A stretch of 64,000 bases of DNA from Nymphaea colorata (taxonomy: Eukaryota; Streptophyta; Magnoliopsida; Nymphaeales; Nymphaeaceae). The DNA is taken from NCBI RefSeq assembly GCF_008831285.2, contig NC_045139.1, positions 8,154,204 to 8,218,203 of the forward strand, read 5' to 3'. Within the stretch, counting starts at the first letter, position 1; every line of letters starts with the position of its first letter. Under the pieces are notes generated by a model, which worked only from the letters and a program-made list of their open reading frames with translations, did no database searches and was not told the origin of the DNA. A program made the translations under genes and the position numbers. Shown piece after piece: positions 50,834 to 60,682 of this stretch.

Positions 50834-51246
50834 TCTCTAAGGCACATGGAGCTGCAACCATCGTCCTGAAATCTAGGTTCCATATGTGAGGATAAATCAG
50901 TCACCCAAAGCTTCTTGGAGGATCTGTTTATCGTGAGATAGAAATGACTTTGGATCTCGATTTTCATTTCAGATTCTATTGCCTTAAGGGTGCAGCATAT
51001 CTGATCCAGCTAGTGGATCAATGAAAGTTCATTTAGATTGTCATGCACATTGTTTCTTTGGACTACAAACTGTGACATGTGCTATTCTCGAGTTGAAGAG
51101 AGTAATCATGAATTCACCTAAGTCCTGATGGAGCACCAGACCCCAGGAGCTGGAAAAGGAGAGAGGAACTTCGGCTTGTGCAGGGTTTCACCTTTCGTGT
51201 CAGATAGCCTAAATAGCATCCTGGGTTGGATAATCAGATCACGTTT

Positions 51247-51523
51247 CAAAAAAAAGAATCGGTAATTGATTATATCTGATCCATTTACTTCCTTAGCTTG
51301 GCTCGTTCAGCAGGCCCAGTGCCCAAGAACTTTGGTAAATTTTTAATGGATCAATATCGAACAGTCTTTTCAATTAGTTTCAATATCAAAACCCCTCTGG
51401 TTTCACGCTGTGGCAAGAAGAAGAAGCCGAGTGACCCTTCAAAGATCAATGGTGAATATGGGATGGAGGCAGCGGAGCCTATAGAAAGAAAAGAAGAACC
51501 ACACTAGTTAGGAGTTGTTTGAC
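51247..51523. repeat. Segmental duplicate B (matches 55343-55606)
   Basis: It is near-identical to 55343-55606, sharing CTTAGCTTGGCTCGTTCAGC and GATCAATGGYGAATATGGGA. In one frame it encodes GKKKKPSDPSKINGEYGMEA, and the partner copy keeps a similar GKKKKRSGPSKINGEYGMEA stretch before frame loss. It may be the C-terminal coding remnant of an unknown gene. Confidence 0.85.
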
Positions 51524-51889
51524 AGTAAAAATATCTTGTGAGTGTTTCATGAATTTATGGAAAGAAAAAAAAAGTTCTAATAAGCTAGAGGAGGATGCCT
51601 GGTCTTAGTTTACCATGTCAAAATAATATTGCAGGCAAGTTTTTCATTGGTTATCTAAATTCCATACAAAAACATATTGGTTTCAATCATTCATTTCAAG
51701 ATTGTTTTTTCACTATTTGTTTTCCCGTTTTAGGTAGTGTTTGATGATACTCCAATTGGTTTTTTCTTTAGACAAAACAGTTTTTTTTTTTTTGGCTTCA
51801 AAAAAGCTTTTTGAAGTATTTGGATGACACCAGAACTAAGTTTTCTCAGAAACCTTTTTGAGAAAACCTGGTTTTATAAAAGGGATTGA

Positions 51890-52240
51890 TAAAACAAACC
51901 TCACAGTCTCTTTTACAGAAGAGATGAATATTTCTTGCAATGCCTCTTGCACAATTCAGGAAACGTCGTCCGAAGAATTCCATCATGATGAAGACACAAC
52001 ATATGGAGATGTGTTTCAAATAGGCTTCCTTATAAATTCAAAGAGGAGATTTTGTCCACATAATCTGATTACCAGGATTTCGATTTGATGAACCCTTATA
52101 AATCAAAACTACCCATATATATTCTCATCTTTCCATCTAAATTGAACTATCAAACTTATTGCAGACTCACCAAAAATGTCAAAGATATCTCCACTAAACT
52201 AGTATTCACGTTTGCCCAAAACTATATAATTTGGACTTAC
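51890..52240 (+). pseudogene. Fragment of RING gene, N-terminal part, inverted copy
   Basis: On the + strand it encodes ISCNASCTIQETSSEEFHHD and the following DEDTTYGDVFQIGFL, matching the first 38 residues of the intact RING protein at 57899-58552. The sequence beyond it matches the 5' flank of that gene in reverse (58660-58970). Most of the protein, including the RING domain, is absent. Confidence 0.8.
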
Positions 52241-52257
52241 GAAAACCAATCAACTTG

Positions 52258-52560
52258 CTGATGATTTTCTACTCGTAGCAGCAATAGTTCTTGGTGACCC
52301 GGCCGCCCTCAAAGACCTTCAGTTTATCTTCCAGAAGGAAGCCTATCTGAAACACATCTTCGTATGTTCTGTCTCCATCATACTGGAATCATTCGGGCCA
52401 TAACGTTCCCTGAATGGTGCAAGTTGCATTGCAAGAAATATCCATCTCTTCTTCTGTAGAAGAAGACTGTGGGGTTTGTTTGACGTTATGTGGGTTGAGG
52501 TGACCTGTTTTCTTAAGTCCAGATTATATGGTTCTGGGCCAACATGAATACTAGGTAAAG
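52258..52560 (-). pseudogene. Fragment of RING gene, N-terminal part, direct copy
   Basis: It is collinear with 58368-58680: the reverse strand covers the region for YGNVFQIGFLL and the CNATCTIQ segment, with a changed acidic stretch (a stop or frame break near CATACTGGAATCATTC). The RING domain is missing. With 51890-52240 it forms a head-to-head pair. Confidence 0.75.
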
Positions 52561-53310
52561 GAAAGGTGATTCTTCACTCACTAAGCACATCGTATCGAGG
52601 AGGTAAAGAACAGGCCGAAATTGAATTCGATCGAGTTCCACGGCCCGGTTTCAGATAACGATCCTTCATTCCGGTTTATACCTCTCCACCATCTAAATTT
52701 GGATATAATCTTTATAAATATATGCGAAGTCCAGCTACTTAAAAGTTTTGGATCAAGATTAAAATCTACATTAGAGATGTTAATGGATTGGATTCAAATA
52801 AGGTATTAGGTTCAATTGTTTCAAATAAACCGTGAAAAAAAACATTTCAAACTAAGTAGTCATATTGGATTTGGATTTGCATTTAAGAAGTGACATCTGA
52901 TCGGTTGCAGATTCTATTTTAAATACTTGATCGAATGTATACAAAGTCGTTTTTAGTGAATATTCTATATTCGATGTCCATGTATTTTGAAAGTAAGTTC
53001 TTAGAACACTTCAAATTCAATTATAAATTTGAAAGCTAGATTCAGATATCGTTTCAAAAGTCAAACTCATTTATGATATAAGACCTTTTTTGGTTCGTTT
53101 TTGAGTCTAAGTATGCGAACAACCTATCTATTGAATATGGTCAAGGGTACATAGGATTCAAAAATGATTTTGACATCTCTACCTTATACTTTATTACACG
53201 TACATATTTTTTAATGCCAAGTCAGATAAAGTTATGGACAAATTGTATGTAAATCCAAGGCAAAGAATCAACATTCACTGTTTTCACTTTTTTTTTTTAT
53301 TGACAATATC

Positions 53311-53314
<4 letters not shown>

Positions 53315-53394
<80 letters not shown>
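53315..53394. repeat. (TA)n microsatellite
   Basis: About 40 TA units; a second run at about 53562-53597 lies just beyond. The surrounding 52560-54900 spacer contains no recognisable gene. Confidence 0.95.
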
Positions 53395-53398
<4 letters not shown>

Positions 53399-53554
53399 GT
53401 GAAGCCAATATTTTCTTCAAGCCGACAGTCCTGAATTCAAGTAGGGCCAATTGAATTCAAATTTAAAAAATACATGATGCGATTAAAAAATTTTATTTTT
53501 TTCAATGTATTTTTTTTATTGGTCGGGGTGGGGCCATGGCCTAGGAGGCCCCCT

Positions 53555-53600
<46 letters not shown>

Positions 53601-54539
53601 CACGTGGAAAAAATTAAAGCGTGCAGGAAATGCATTGCTTTCCAAACTGAATTCATACTATATAAGAGTTTAAGAACCAATTATGCTTTTCCATTGTTAA
53701 GTTAATAGTAGGACAACCACTAGCGAGCATGGCTATAACTGGCTCCTCGAGCGCATTGGCAATCATGAATGTAACATATGGGCCGATGATCAAAAACTGA
53801 GTTTTTTGTGTGCCATAGAAACACATAAACCACTTTTTAAAAAATGATTAAAAAAATAAATTTTCAAGAAACCTATTTTTTCATGATAGCTGTTTACCGA
53901 GGCATACCTTGTATAGCTGTTACCTGCTTTTTCTTTCAGTGCTCTTTCTTTTTTCGGTTTTCTTTTTCAGTTAGCTGTCTCTATCCCTTGAATCACATCA
54001 AAAGTTGGATGAAAACAATACAAGCTAGAAGCTACTAATAAAAATACTACTATGCCAGGAAAATATGCAACTTAATGACCTCCCCAGATCAACCATAAAT
54101 TGGTCCATTGCTTTTTATCTTTCCCTGCAAATCAAGAGGATTTCATGAACTCAAAATATTTTAGAATTAGATTAGATTTTTTCTATATCGTGAGATTCAT
54201 TCCTATGCCTATGGATGATGTTTGTATATCATGTGGATTTATTATGTTTTTTCCCTTGTTCCTGAAATCAATATTGCTTATGGAATACAATTTGTCTTGC
54301 TTTCTGGGATACCGCGATCGAAAATCACGATCGACATCGACATTGATATTTTGGATATGCAATCGATCTTGGGAATAGAAACCAAGGATAGTTTCAGTTA
54401 ACTCTTTCTTTATGACTCGTCGGTCAGTTGGGTGTTACTGGGATACACACAAAATATTTGCAAATACAGGCCTACTTTCATTCACATATTTCAAAAAACC
54501 ACTTCGATTTTGTGGTATTTTCCATCTACCTCACAAAGG

Positions 54540-54800
54540 CCGCGTGGGCCATGGCCCGGGTGAGTGCAGGAATTTTTTTTTATTGAAGAAATCAATTTTT
54601 TTTAGTTTGGCTCGACCCGTCGCTTCTCTTGACCCGATCTATCGCTCCTCTTGGCCTGACCTATCGCTCCTCTTGGCCTACCAACGGACGTGGTTCAAGT
54701 GAGCGCATGAAAAAAAAATTATATTGAAAAAATAATTTTGTTTTTTAGTTTGGCCCAACCTGTCGCTCCTCTTGGCCCGACCCCCGGACCGTTTGGCTCG
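54540..54800. repeat. Diverged tandem repeat with TCGCTCCTCTTGGCC units
   Basis: Two units of about 150 bases each contain GAGYGCA, a T-rich stretch, TTTAGTTTGGCYC and CGTCGCT(C/T)CTCTTG. The first also has short 22-base internal repeats (CCTATCGCTCCTCTTGGC). Confidence 0.6.
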
Positions 54801-55342
54801 TCCTAAAAAAATCCTGGCTCTTCCCCTCGTGTACTTATGTTTAAAGTTTGCTGGGTAGAAACCAGCTGTCACTCTTAAAAGAGTGATTTTCTAAGGTAGC
54901 AAATGCTCAATGAAAAATTCAAGCTACCGATAAAAAGCTGTGCACTGTGAGTTCATTCATTTTTGGGTGAGCAGAGGCACACGATAAGAATCAAAGACTG
55001 TCTCGTTCCTCCGAATGTTGGGTCATGGGTAGAATTTCGGTGTCAAGCCCCCACCTTCAATGGTTCAAGAGAATGACACCCATGGAAATCAGCCTGTCTC
55101 ATCAGATATGCTATGCTACACCCCTTAAGGCAACAATTCATTCATTAGTAAGATCAGATTGCATGAAGATGCCTGTGTTTTTAACCCTTGTTTTTCATAC
55201 ATGGACGTGCATGCATGCATGCAAGCACTTGGTGTTATATAGCATCATCTGAAGCTGAATTTGTCAGTTTGATTATCAAAATTTTGGTAATATAGAATGA
55301 GGCCGGTGCTTTCGCTAACAATGTGCATCTGATCAATCTGAT

Positions 55343-55606
55343 TCAAAAAATGAATCGGTAATTGATTGTATGTGATCCATTTACTTCCTTAGCTTGGCTC
55401 GTTCAGCAGGCCCAGTGCCCAAGAACAGGGTTGCCTTAATGGATCAATATTGAACAGTTTTTCCAATTAGTTTCAATATCAAAACCCCTCTGTTTTCTCA
55501 CGTGGCAAGAAGAAGAAGCGGAGCGGCCCTTCGAAGATCAATGGCGAATATGGGATGGAAGCAGCTGAGCGAGAAGAAAAGAAGAACCCCACCAGTTAGG
55601 AGTTGT
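55343..55606. repeat. Segmental duplicate B, second copy
   Basis: This partner of 51247-51523 has several indels. It joins directly at its right end to an inverted copy of the 3' flank of the small membrane-protein gene. Confidence 0.85.
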
Positions 55607-55609
55607 TTT

Positions 55610-55790
55610 GCAGGAGAAAGGGTATGTAGCTCCATAAACCGCTTACCAATTAATTCAATTTTATCTTATCTCTGCTGCAACTGTGTCAAAGAGAGAGAGA
55701 TAGAAAGAGAGAGAGAGATCTTAAATGTGCTTGTGTCAAAGAGAGAGAGATAGAAAGAGAGAGAGAGATCTTAAATGTGCTTAAGATACT
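55610..55790 (-). repeat. Inverted copy of the 3' flank of the membrane-protein gene
   Basis: The reverse complement of about 48742-48870 (from CACATTTAAGATCTCC to CACCCCTTTCTCCTGC) matches this block. It includes CTCCATAAACCGCTTACCAA and AATTAATTCAATTTT. Inside it a 50-base unit is duplicated exactly (55682-55731 and 55732-55781). Confidence 0.85.
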
Positions 55791-56593
55791 CACACGCTAG
55801 TGTTTCATAAATGTACCTCAATTTTTTGAGATGGATTCGTGTGATGTATCTTTGTTGCAAAACAACTCCTTATGAAGCAAACTCTCCAAGTCAGTAGCAA
55901 TAGAGCTACTGTGTGACTAGTGTGGGCTAGTGCCCAAGCCAACCCTTGATGACTGAGCTGAACCTACGTTCACGGCGGCCATATGTTGCATCCACACTAG
56001 ACTTACGTATGTGCCCCTACTACGCCAGAGGCTAGCCAGTTTCACTTACCCAAAATTTTCCGGTGCTACTACTACTACTACCTGTGATATATTATCATGG
56101 CACATAAATGCTCCGGTGCAGACGAGTCGGTCATGAGGTGAGTCCGACACTCTCCCTTCAATCATAGGTGTGTGTAAAATTGAAATATCTAATGCTTGTT
56201 CTCTTTTTTGTTTTAAGAGTTTTATTTTTAAATACAGTGCCTTAATGCGTTTGCGGATATTTGTCGGTCAGATTAGACATTCTTTTAAAAAGTGTTTATA
56301 ATGGTGCAGGTTTGATACCCAACCATTGCATGACAGGTTTGTAAGTAGTACCCTTGTCATCGAAGTTAAAGCATATTAAATATATAGACAATCGTAGTTT
56401 AGATCTTTCTAGCAAATATTTATATACCTTTTATACCTTCAAAAGGACCAATTGAAACGGAGGTGGATTCAAGAGGTCTGGTTGCATTTTCCTCCAACCT
56501 CTTTTTTATCCGTGGAGCACATTGTTAGCCTTGAATATGTCATGAGATACAATGTCTATAAATATATCTACCGCAACAGTATTTCTATAAACT

Positions 56594-57221
56594 AAACACT
56601 TAAGTTTATATCCTTATATTTTTAAAGTTTTAATTTGCTTTGGTGCCTGGACGGTTCATCCTTCAACTGGGTGTTATGTTTTTCACTGTTTACAACGCAA
56701 GGGTGTAACGTACCTGAATTTGAACCTCGAACCTCTTGAGTATGAGGTGCCTTTTTTTTCATTCTATTTATTCTTATTAAGACAGGTAAACTAAGGATGG
56801 GCATAAGGCCGGGCCAGGCTTAGCTCGGGCTTGGCCCATTTAAAATTTAAAAACAATTTTTAATTATAAAATAATTTTTTAAAATATAAAAATTATTTTA
56901 TAATTAAAAAATTATTTTTAATTTTATATTTAAAAAATTATTTTATAATTAAAAAATTATTTTTTAATTTTAAATTGGTCAAGCCTGGGCTAAGCCCGGC
57001 CCAGCCTTATGCCCACCCTTAGTTTACATGTCTTAATAGGAATAAATAGAATGGAAAAGAAGGCAGCTCATACTCAAGAGGTTCGAGGTTCGAATTCAGG
57101 TACATTACACCCTTGCGCTGTAAACAGTGAAAAACATAACACCGAGTTGAAGGATGAACCGTCCACAGGCACCAAAGCAAATTAAAACTTTAAAAATATA
57201 AGGATATAAACTTAAGTGTTT
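56594..57221. mobile_element. Long inverted repeat (fold-back element)
   Basis: Each arm is about 310 bases and complements the other with roughly 95 percent identity by eye: the left arm starts AACACTTAAGTTTATATCC and the right arm ends with its reverse complement at 57220. There is almost no loop. The outer arms contain CTTTGGTGCCTG, GTTATGTTTTTCACTGTTTAC and CGAACCTCTTGAGTATGAG; the centre (56795-57017) is a GGGC-ended element like those at 17275 and 34407. No open frame for a transposase was found. It sits inside an insertion absent from the duplicate at 49560-49980. Confidence 0.85.
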
Positions 57222-57249
57222 TGCACAACATTAGAAAAAAAAAAAAAAA

Positions 57250-57700
57250 CTCTGTTTACCTATTTATAAGTCTAAAACATGTAAATCAGTGCTGTTATCA
57301 GAGCCGGCCGATTGGAATTGAATCGGTTGGGAATCGATCCAATTCAACGACCGATTCCAGAGTCCCACTTTTTTTTTTTCTTTAAAAAAATAAATTTCAA
57401 ATTTTTTTTTTAATGATTCACCAATTCGGTGGCTCGGCCGACATGATTCCAGGCGGCGGTTTTAATAGCACTGCCAGTAAGCAAAATGACAGCGGAAGGA
57501 GAAAGGGCGTTAAAATTCATTAATGGGAAGGACCATTGAAGCTTTTCGGTCGTCATCTTGGCAGATTTGGTGAATACATGGGATTTGATCTGTCAACTTT
57601 ATAATCTAATACTCTTGCAGATTCAGTTTGCATGAGACATATCTTTAAAAGTGGATCCAGCAAGATCCGTTCTGATTCTACCATTATACGGATCCAAACC
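57250..57700. repeat. Segmental duplicate A, second copy (right part)
   Basis: It matches 49625-49980 with one extra stretch of about 100 bases after AGAGTCCCAC. It forms the 3' flank of the RING gene. Confidence 0.8.
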
Positions 57701-57898
57701 TTCATGGAGTGCTGGTAGGTTACTATTGCAAGGTGCATAGACAAACTGACCTGTTGAAACAACACTAGACCATCCTAAAGCTAGCTGCAACATCATTTTA
57801 AAACAAACTAACAAAACTTTGCTCCCTGAAGGATTGAAATAAGCCAAAAACAAACAACTAGAAGCTCGGTTGCACAAGATCACAGCCACGGGAACCAT

Positions 57899-58552
57899 CT
57901 ATATTGGAAAATTAATCGGGCCGCCAACCATGGTAGACAAATCGGTTCGGCAGGTTGGGCAGGTCTTCGTGTTTTGTTCATTCAACCAGCGCATGATGCA
58001 AGAACGATCAAAAGTATGATGACATGCGGTGACGATGATATCCGGGGGCGAATCGAACTCGTCGGCGCATATGTTACATTCATCATCGTCGATGCGCTCG
58101 AGGAGCCGGTCATAGCCATGCTCGCCGGTGGGTCCTGACCTTTGGGAACGCTTAACTGTCGTGCAATCTATATGGAGTTCTAGTAAATAGGTCCAAAACG
58201 TATCGTCGTCGTCGGCGATCGGCAACACCGTGTTTCTAATGGCCGTAGTGACGTTAACCTTCGCCCTTGTAGCTACTTGGCTATCCATGTCCAGGTCGTT
58301 ATGGAGGACATTGTAGACCAATTGCTGGAGATGCTCCTTGTTCTCAACCTGCCTGTAACGGAGGTTTATGATTTTCTGCTCGTAGCAGCATTGGTTCTTG
58401 GTGACCCGGCCGCCCTCAATGACCTTCAGGTTATCTTTCAGAAGAAAGCCAATCTGAAACACATTTCCATATGCTGTGTCTTCATCATAATCGAGTTCTT
58501 CGGGCGACAGCGCTTCCTGAATGGTGCAAGTCGCATTGCAAGAAATATCCAT
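57899..58552 (-). CDS. RING-finger protein, probable E3 ubiquitin ligase with Asp at ligand 5
   Basis: A 217-aa single-exon frame. The RING lies at the C-terminus: Cys159-x2-Cys162-x14-Cys177-x1-His179-x2-Asp182-x2-Cys185-x12-Cys198-x2-Cys201. Spacing matches RING-H2, but the fifth ligand is Asp instead of His, the pattern called RING-D in the Arabidopsis survey. The Trp189 that contacts E2 enzymes and the Ile186 after Cys185 are kept. Residues 1-158 match no domain I know: an acidic N-terminus (SPEELDYDEDTAYGN), a VIEGGRVTKNQCCYEQKII block and a mostly polar middle. No signal peptide or membrane segment is seen. The frame is intact. Partial copies lie on both sides, so it belongs to a locally expanding family. 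Confidence 0.8.
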   Translation of the reverse strand: MDISCNATCTIQEALSPEELDYDEDTAYGNVFQIGFLLKDNLKVIEGGRVTKNQCCYEQKIINLRYRQVENKEHLQQLVYNVLHNDLDMDSQVATRAKVNVTTAIRNTVLPIADDDDTFWTYLLELHIDCTTVKRSQRSGPTGEHGYDRLLERIDDDECNICADEFDSPPDIIVTACHHTFDRSCIMRWLNEQNTKTCPTCRTDLSTMVGGPINFPI

Positions 58553-58819
58553 CTTTTCTTTTCTGTTGAAGAAGGCTGTGGGGTTTGTTTTATCTTCTAT
58601 GGGGTGAGGTGACCGGTTTCCTTAAGTCCAGATTATATAGTTTTAGGCCAACATGAATACTAGGTTAGTGGAGATGTCTTTGACATTTTTGGTGAAATTG
58701 CAATAAGTTTGCTAGATCAATTTAGATGGAAAGATGATAATATATATGGGTAGTTTGGATTTATAAAGGTTCATCAAATCCAAATCCTTGCAATCAGATT
58801 CTGTGGGCAAAATCTTCTC

Positions 58820-59190
58820 TTTGAATTTATAAGGAAGCATATCTGAAACACATCTATGTATGTTGTGTCTTCATTATAAAGGAGCCTTCAGGCGACAACA
58901 TTCCCTCAATGGTGCAAGTCGCATTGCAAGAAAAATCCTTTTCTTCTGTAAAAGAAGACTGTGGGGTTTCTTTTATCTTCTGTGGGGTGAGGTAATTAGT
59001 TTCCTTAAGTCCAGATTATATAGTTTTGGCCAACATGAATACTGGGTAAGTGGAGATATCTTGACATTTTTGGTGAGCTTGCAATAAGTTTGCTAGTTCA
59101 ATTTAGATGGAAAGATGAGAATATATATGGGTAGTTTGGATTTATAAGGGTTCATCAAATCTAAATCCATGTAATCAGATTCTCTGGGCA
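58820..59190 (-). pseudogene. Truncated tandem copy of the RING gene 5' end
   Basis: The block repeats the start codon region and 5' flank of the intact gene (from about 58440-58815), including CAATGGTGCAAGTCGCATTGCAAG and GGTAGTTTGGATTTATAA. The N-terminal codons are shifted or broken (GGAGCCTTCAGGCGACAACA), and the RING domain is absent. Confidence 0.75.
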
Positions 59191-60325
59191 AAATTTTCAA
59201 ATGGTGGAAGGACTTTCAGAAAACTTATAGTCAGCATGAAAGTGGATCTGGATGCTTCAGAAACTGGGAGGTTGATCAGAGACTGTTTCGTCATGTACAT
59301 TTGTAACCTCAATCTCGAACAGAAAGAGAAGGAAAGAATGAAATATGACGGGCTACAATCAGCAGAAAAGATTTAATACTTCTAGTGTTGATCGTACCTG
59401 ATAGAAATTCCAATTTTGTGATTGAAAATTTGATAATTATATGAAGGAGTGTTGATGGTATTTATCTTCCTGTCCAAAGACCAAGACGGTTGATCGCATG
59501 ACTGATCAAGAACCTAAGAAGAGTAGCTTCACTAAGATTTAACAATTCTGCCATCAAGTTCACTTGTTTCACACACTCAGTGATCTCTCTCTCCCTCTCT
59601 TTGTGGGCAGGAGAAAGGTTGCAGCATCTGCTACCAACGATGGTTGGTGGCTTCTATTGTTTTGTGATTAATAAATAAGTTTCTCTTAATCAAAGTCCAC
59701 ATAATAAATTTGAGTTTTTTTTTTTGTGAAAAGAAAATCTGTTTTAGATTATGAAAATTTTGAGGTTTTACTAGTACACAATCTTGCGAGGATGGATCTA
59801 AATATGTGTATATACCTAGCCTAGACAATTGTTTACCATGTCAATAAGTTCAACCATCTTCTTGGCTTCATTAGTTTTTCCAATTTATGCATATATCTAT
59901 AAGTTTATTTGGCATGCAAGAAAATAATAAATGGTTTATGCTTGAAAATATTCTCGGGGTTTACCAAAGATGCAAAAAATGACTTTTTTCTCAGGCTTTA
60001 TGTACTAGTTGATTGGTGATTTGTGAATATATTGATGAAGTTGAATCGTTTGTATGTTGGAGATAACTATGAACCAACACGATGTAAATATTGCTAAATA
60101 TGTGTATATACTTAGATTCAACATTTGGTTGCAAGCTAGATCCATTAAACGAAAGCAACATATGAGAACATGGTAAAGCATAGTTCTACTCCTTATCTTG
60201 AATTCAATGGATCCTGATTTAATCACATGGTTCACTTTCGGATGGCATTTAATTTTTTTATATATTACATAACATAGTATGCCAATTTTGGGAGTATCTT
60301 ATCTTGTTCTATTTGTTGTTATTAA
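59191..60325. other. Intergenic DNA
   Basis: AT-rich with short CTCTCT and polyT tracts (59580-59600, 59716-59725). I see no gene. Confidence 0.45.
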
Positions 60326-60329
60326 AAGA

Positions 60330-60680
60330 GAATGAGAGATAGAAAGACAACTCAGGCAATTGAATCAATCACTTGCATTATCATTTGCAAGAGTATTCTT
60401 TAGATTATATAGTGTATTGACTAGACGTTACAAAGCTAGAGTTATTTGACAATAACGTTATACAACTGTACAATGTTACATTGCTGCTATACATATGGCA
60501 ATATTACAAACGAGGAGTTATGAGTGCAGTTTGAATGTTGAAAATCTTTCCTTTGTTGAGATGATTCTTGACACGGTAATCCTTGATTGCCAATCTTTAT
60601 CCATTGACATCTCTTTCCTTAATAAGATAATTCTTCACACAGTAGCCAATCTTTATTCGTTGACATCTCTTTCCTCAACA
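60330..60680 (-). mobile_element. Probable LTR of the copia element
   Basis: On the minus strand the block begins TGTTGAGGAAAG directly after a purine tract (CTTGAGGGGAG, 60693-60683), the normal order at the 3' end of a copia element. It holds an internal near-repeat of AAAGAGATGTCAAYG. The outer LTR border and a target-site duplication could not be defined. Confidence 0.5.
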
Positions 60681-60682
60681 TG

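Noticed and set aside
53234..53705. Open frames rich in Tyr-Ile
   Set aside because: They are translations of TA microsatellites.
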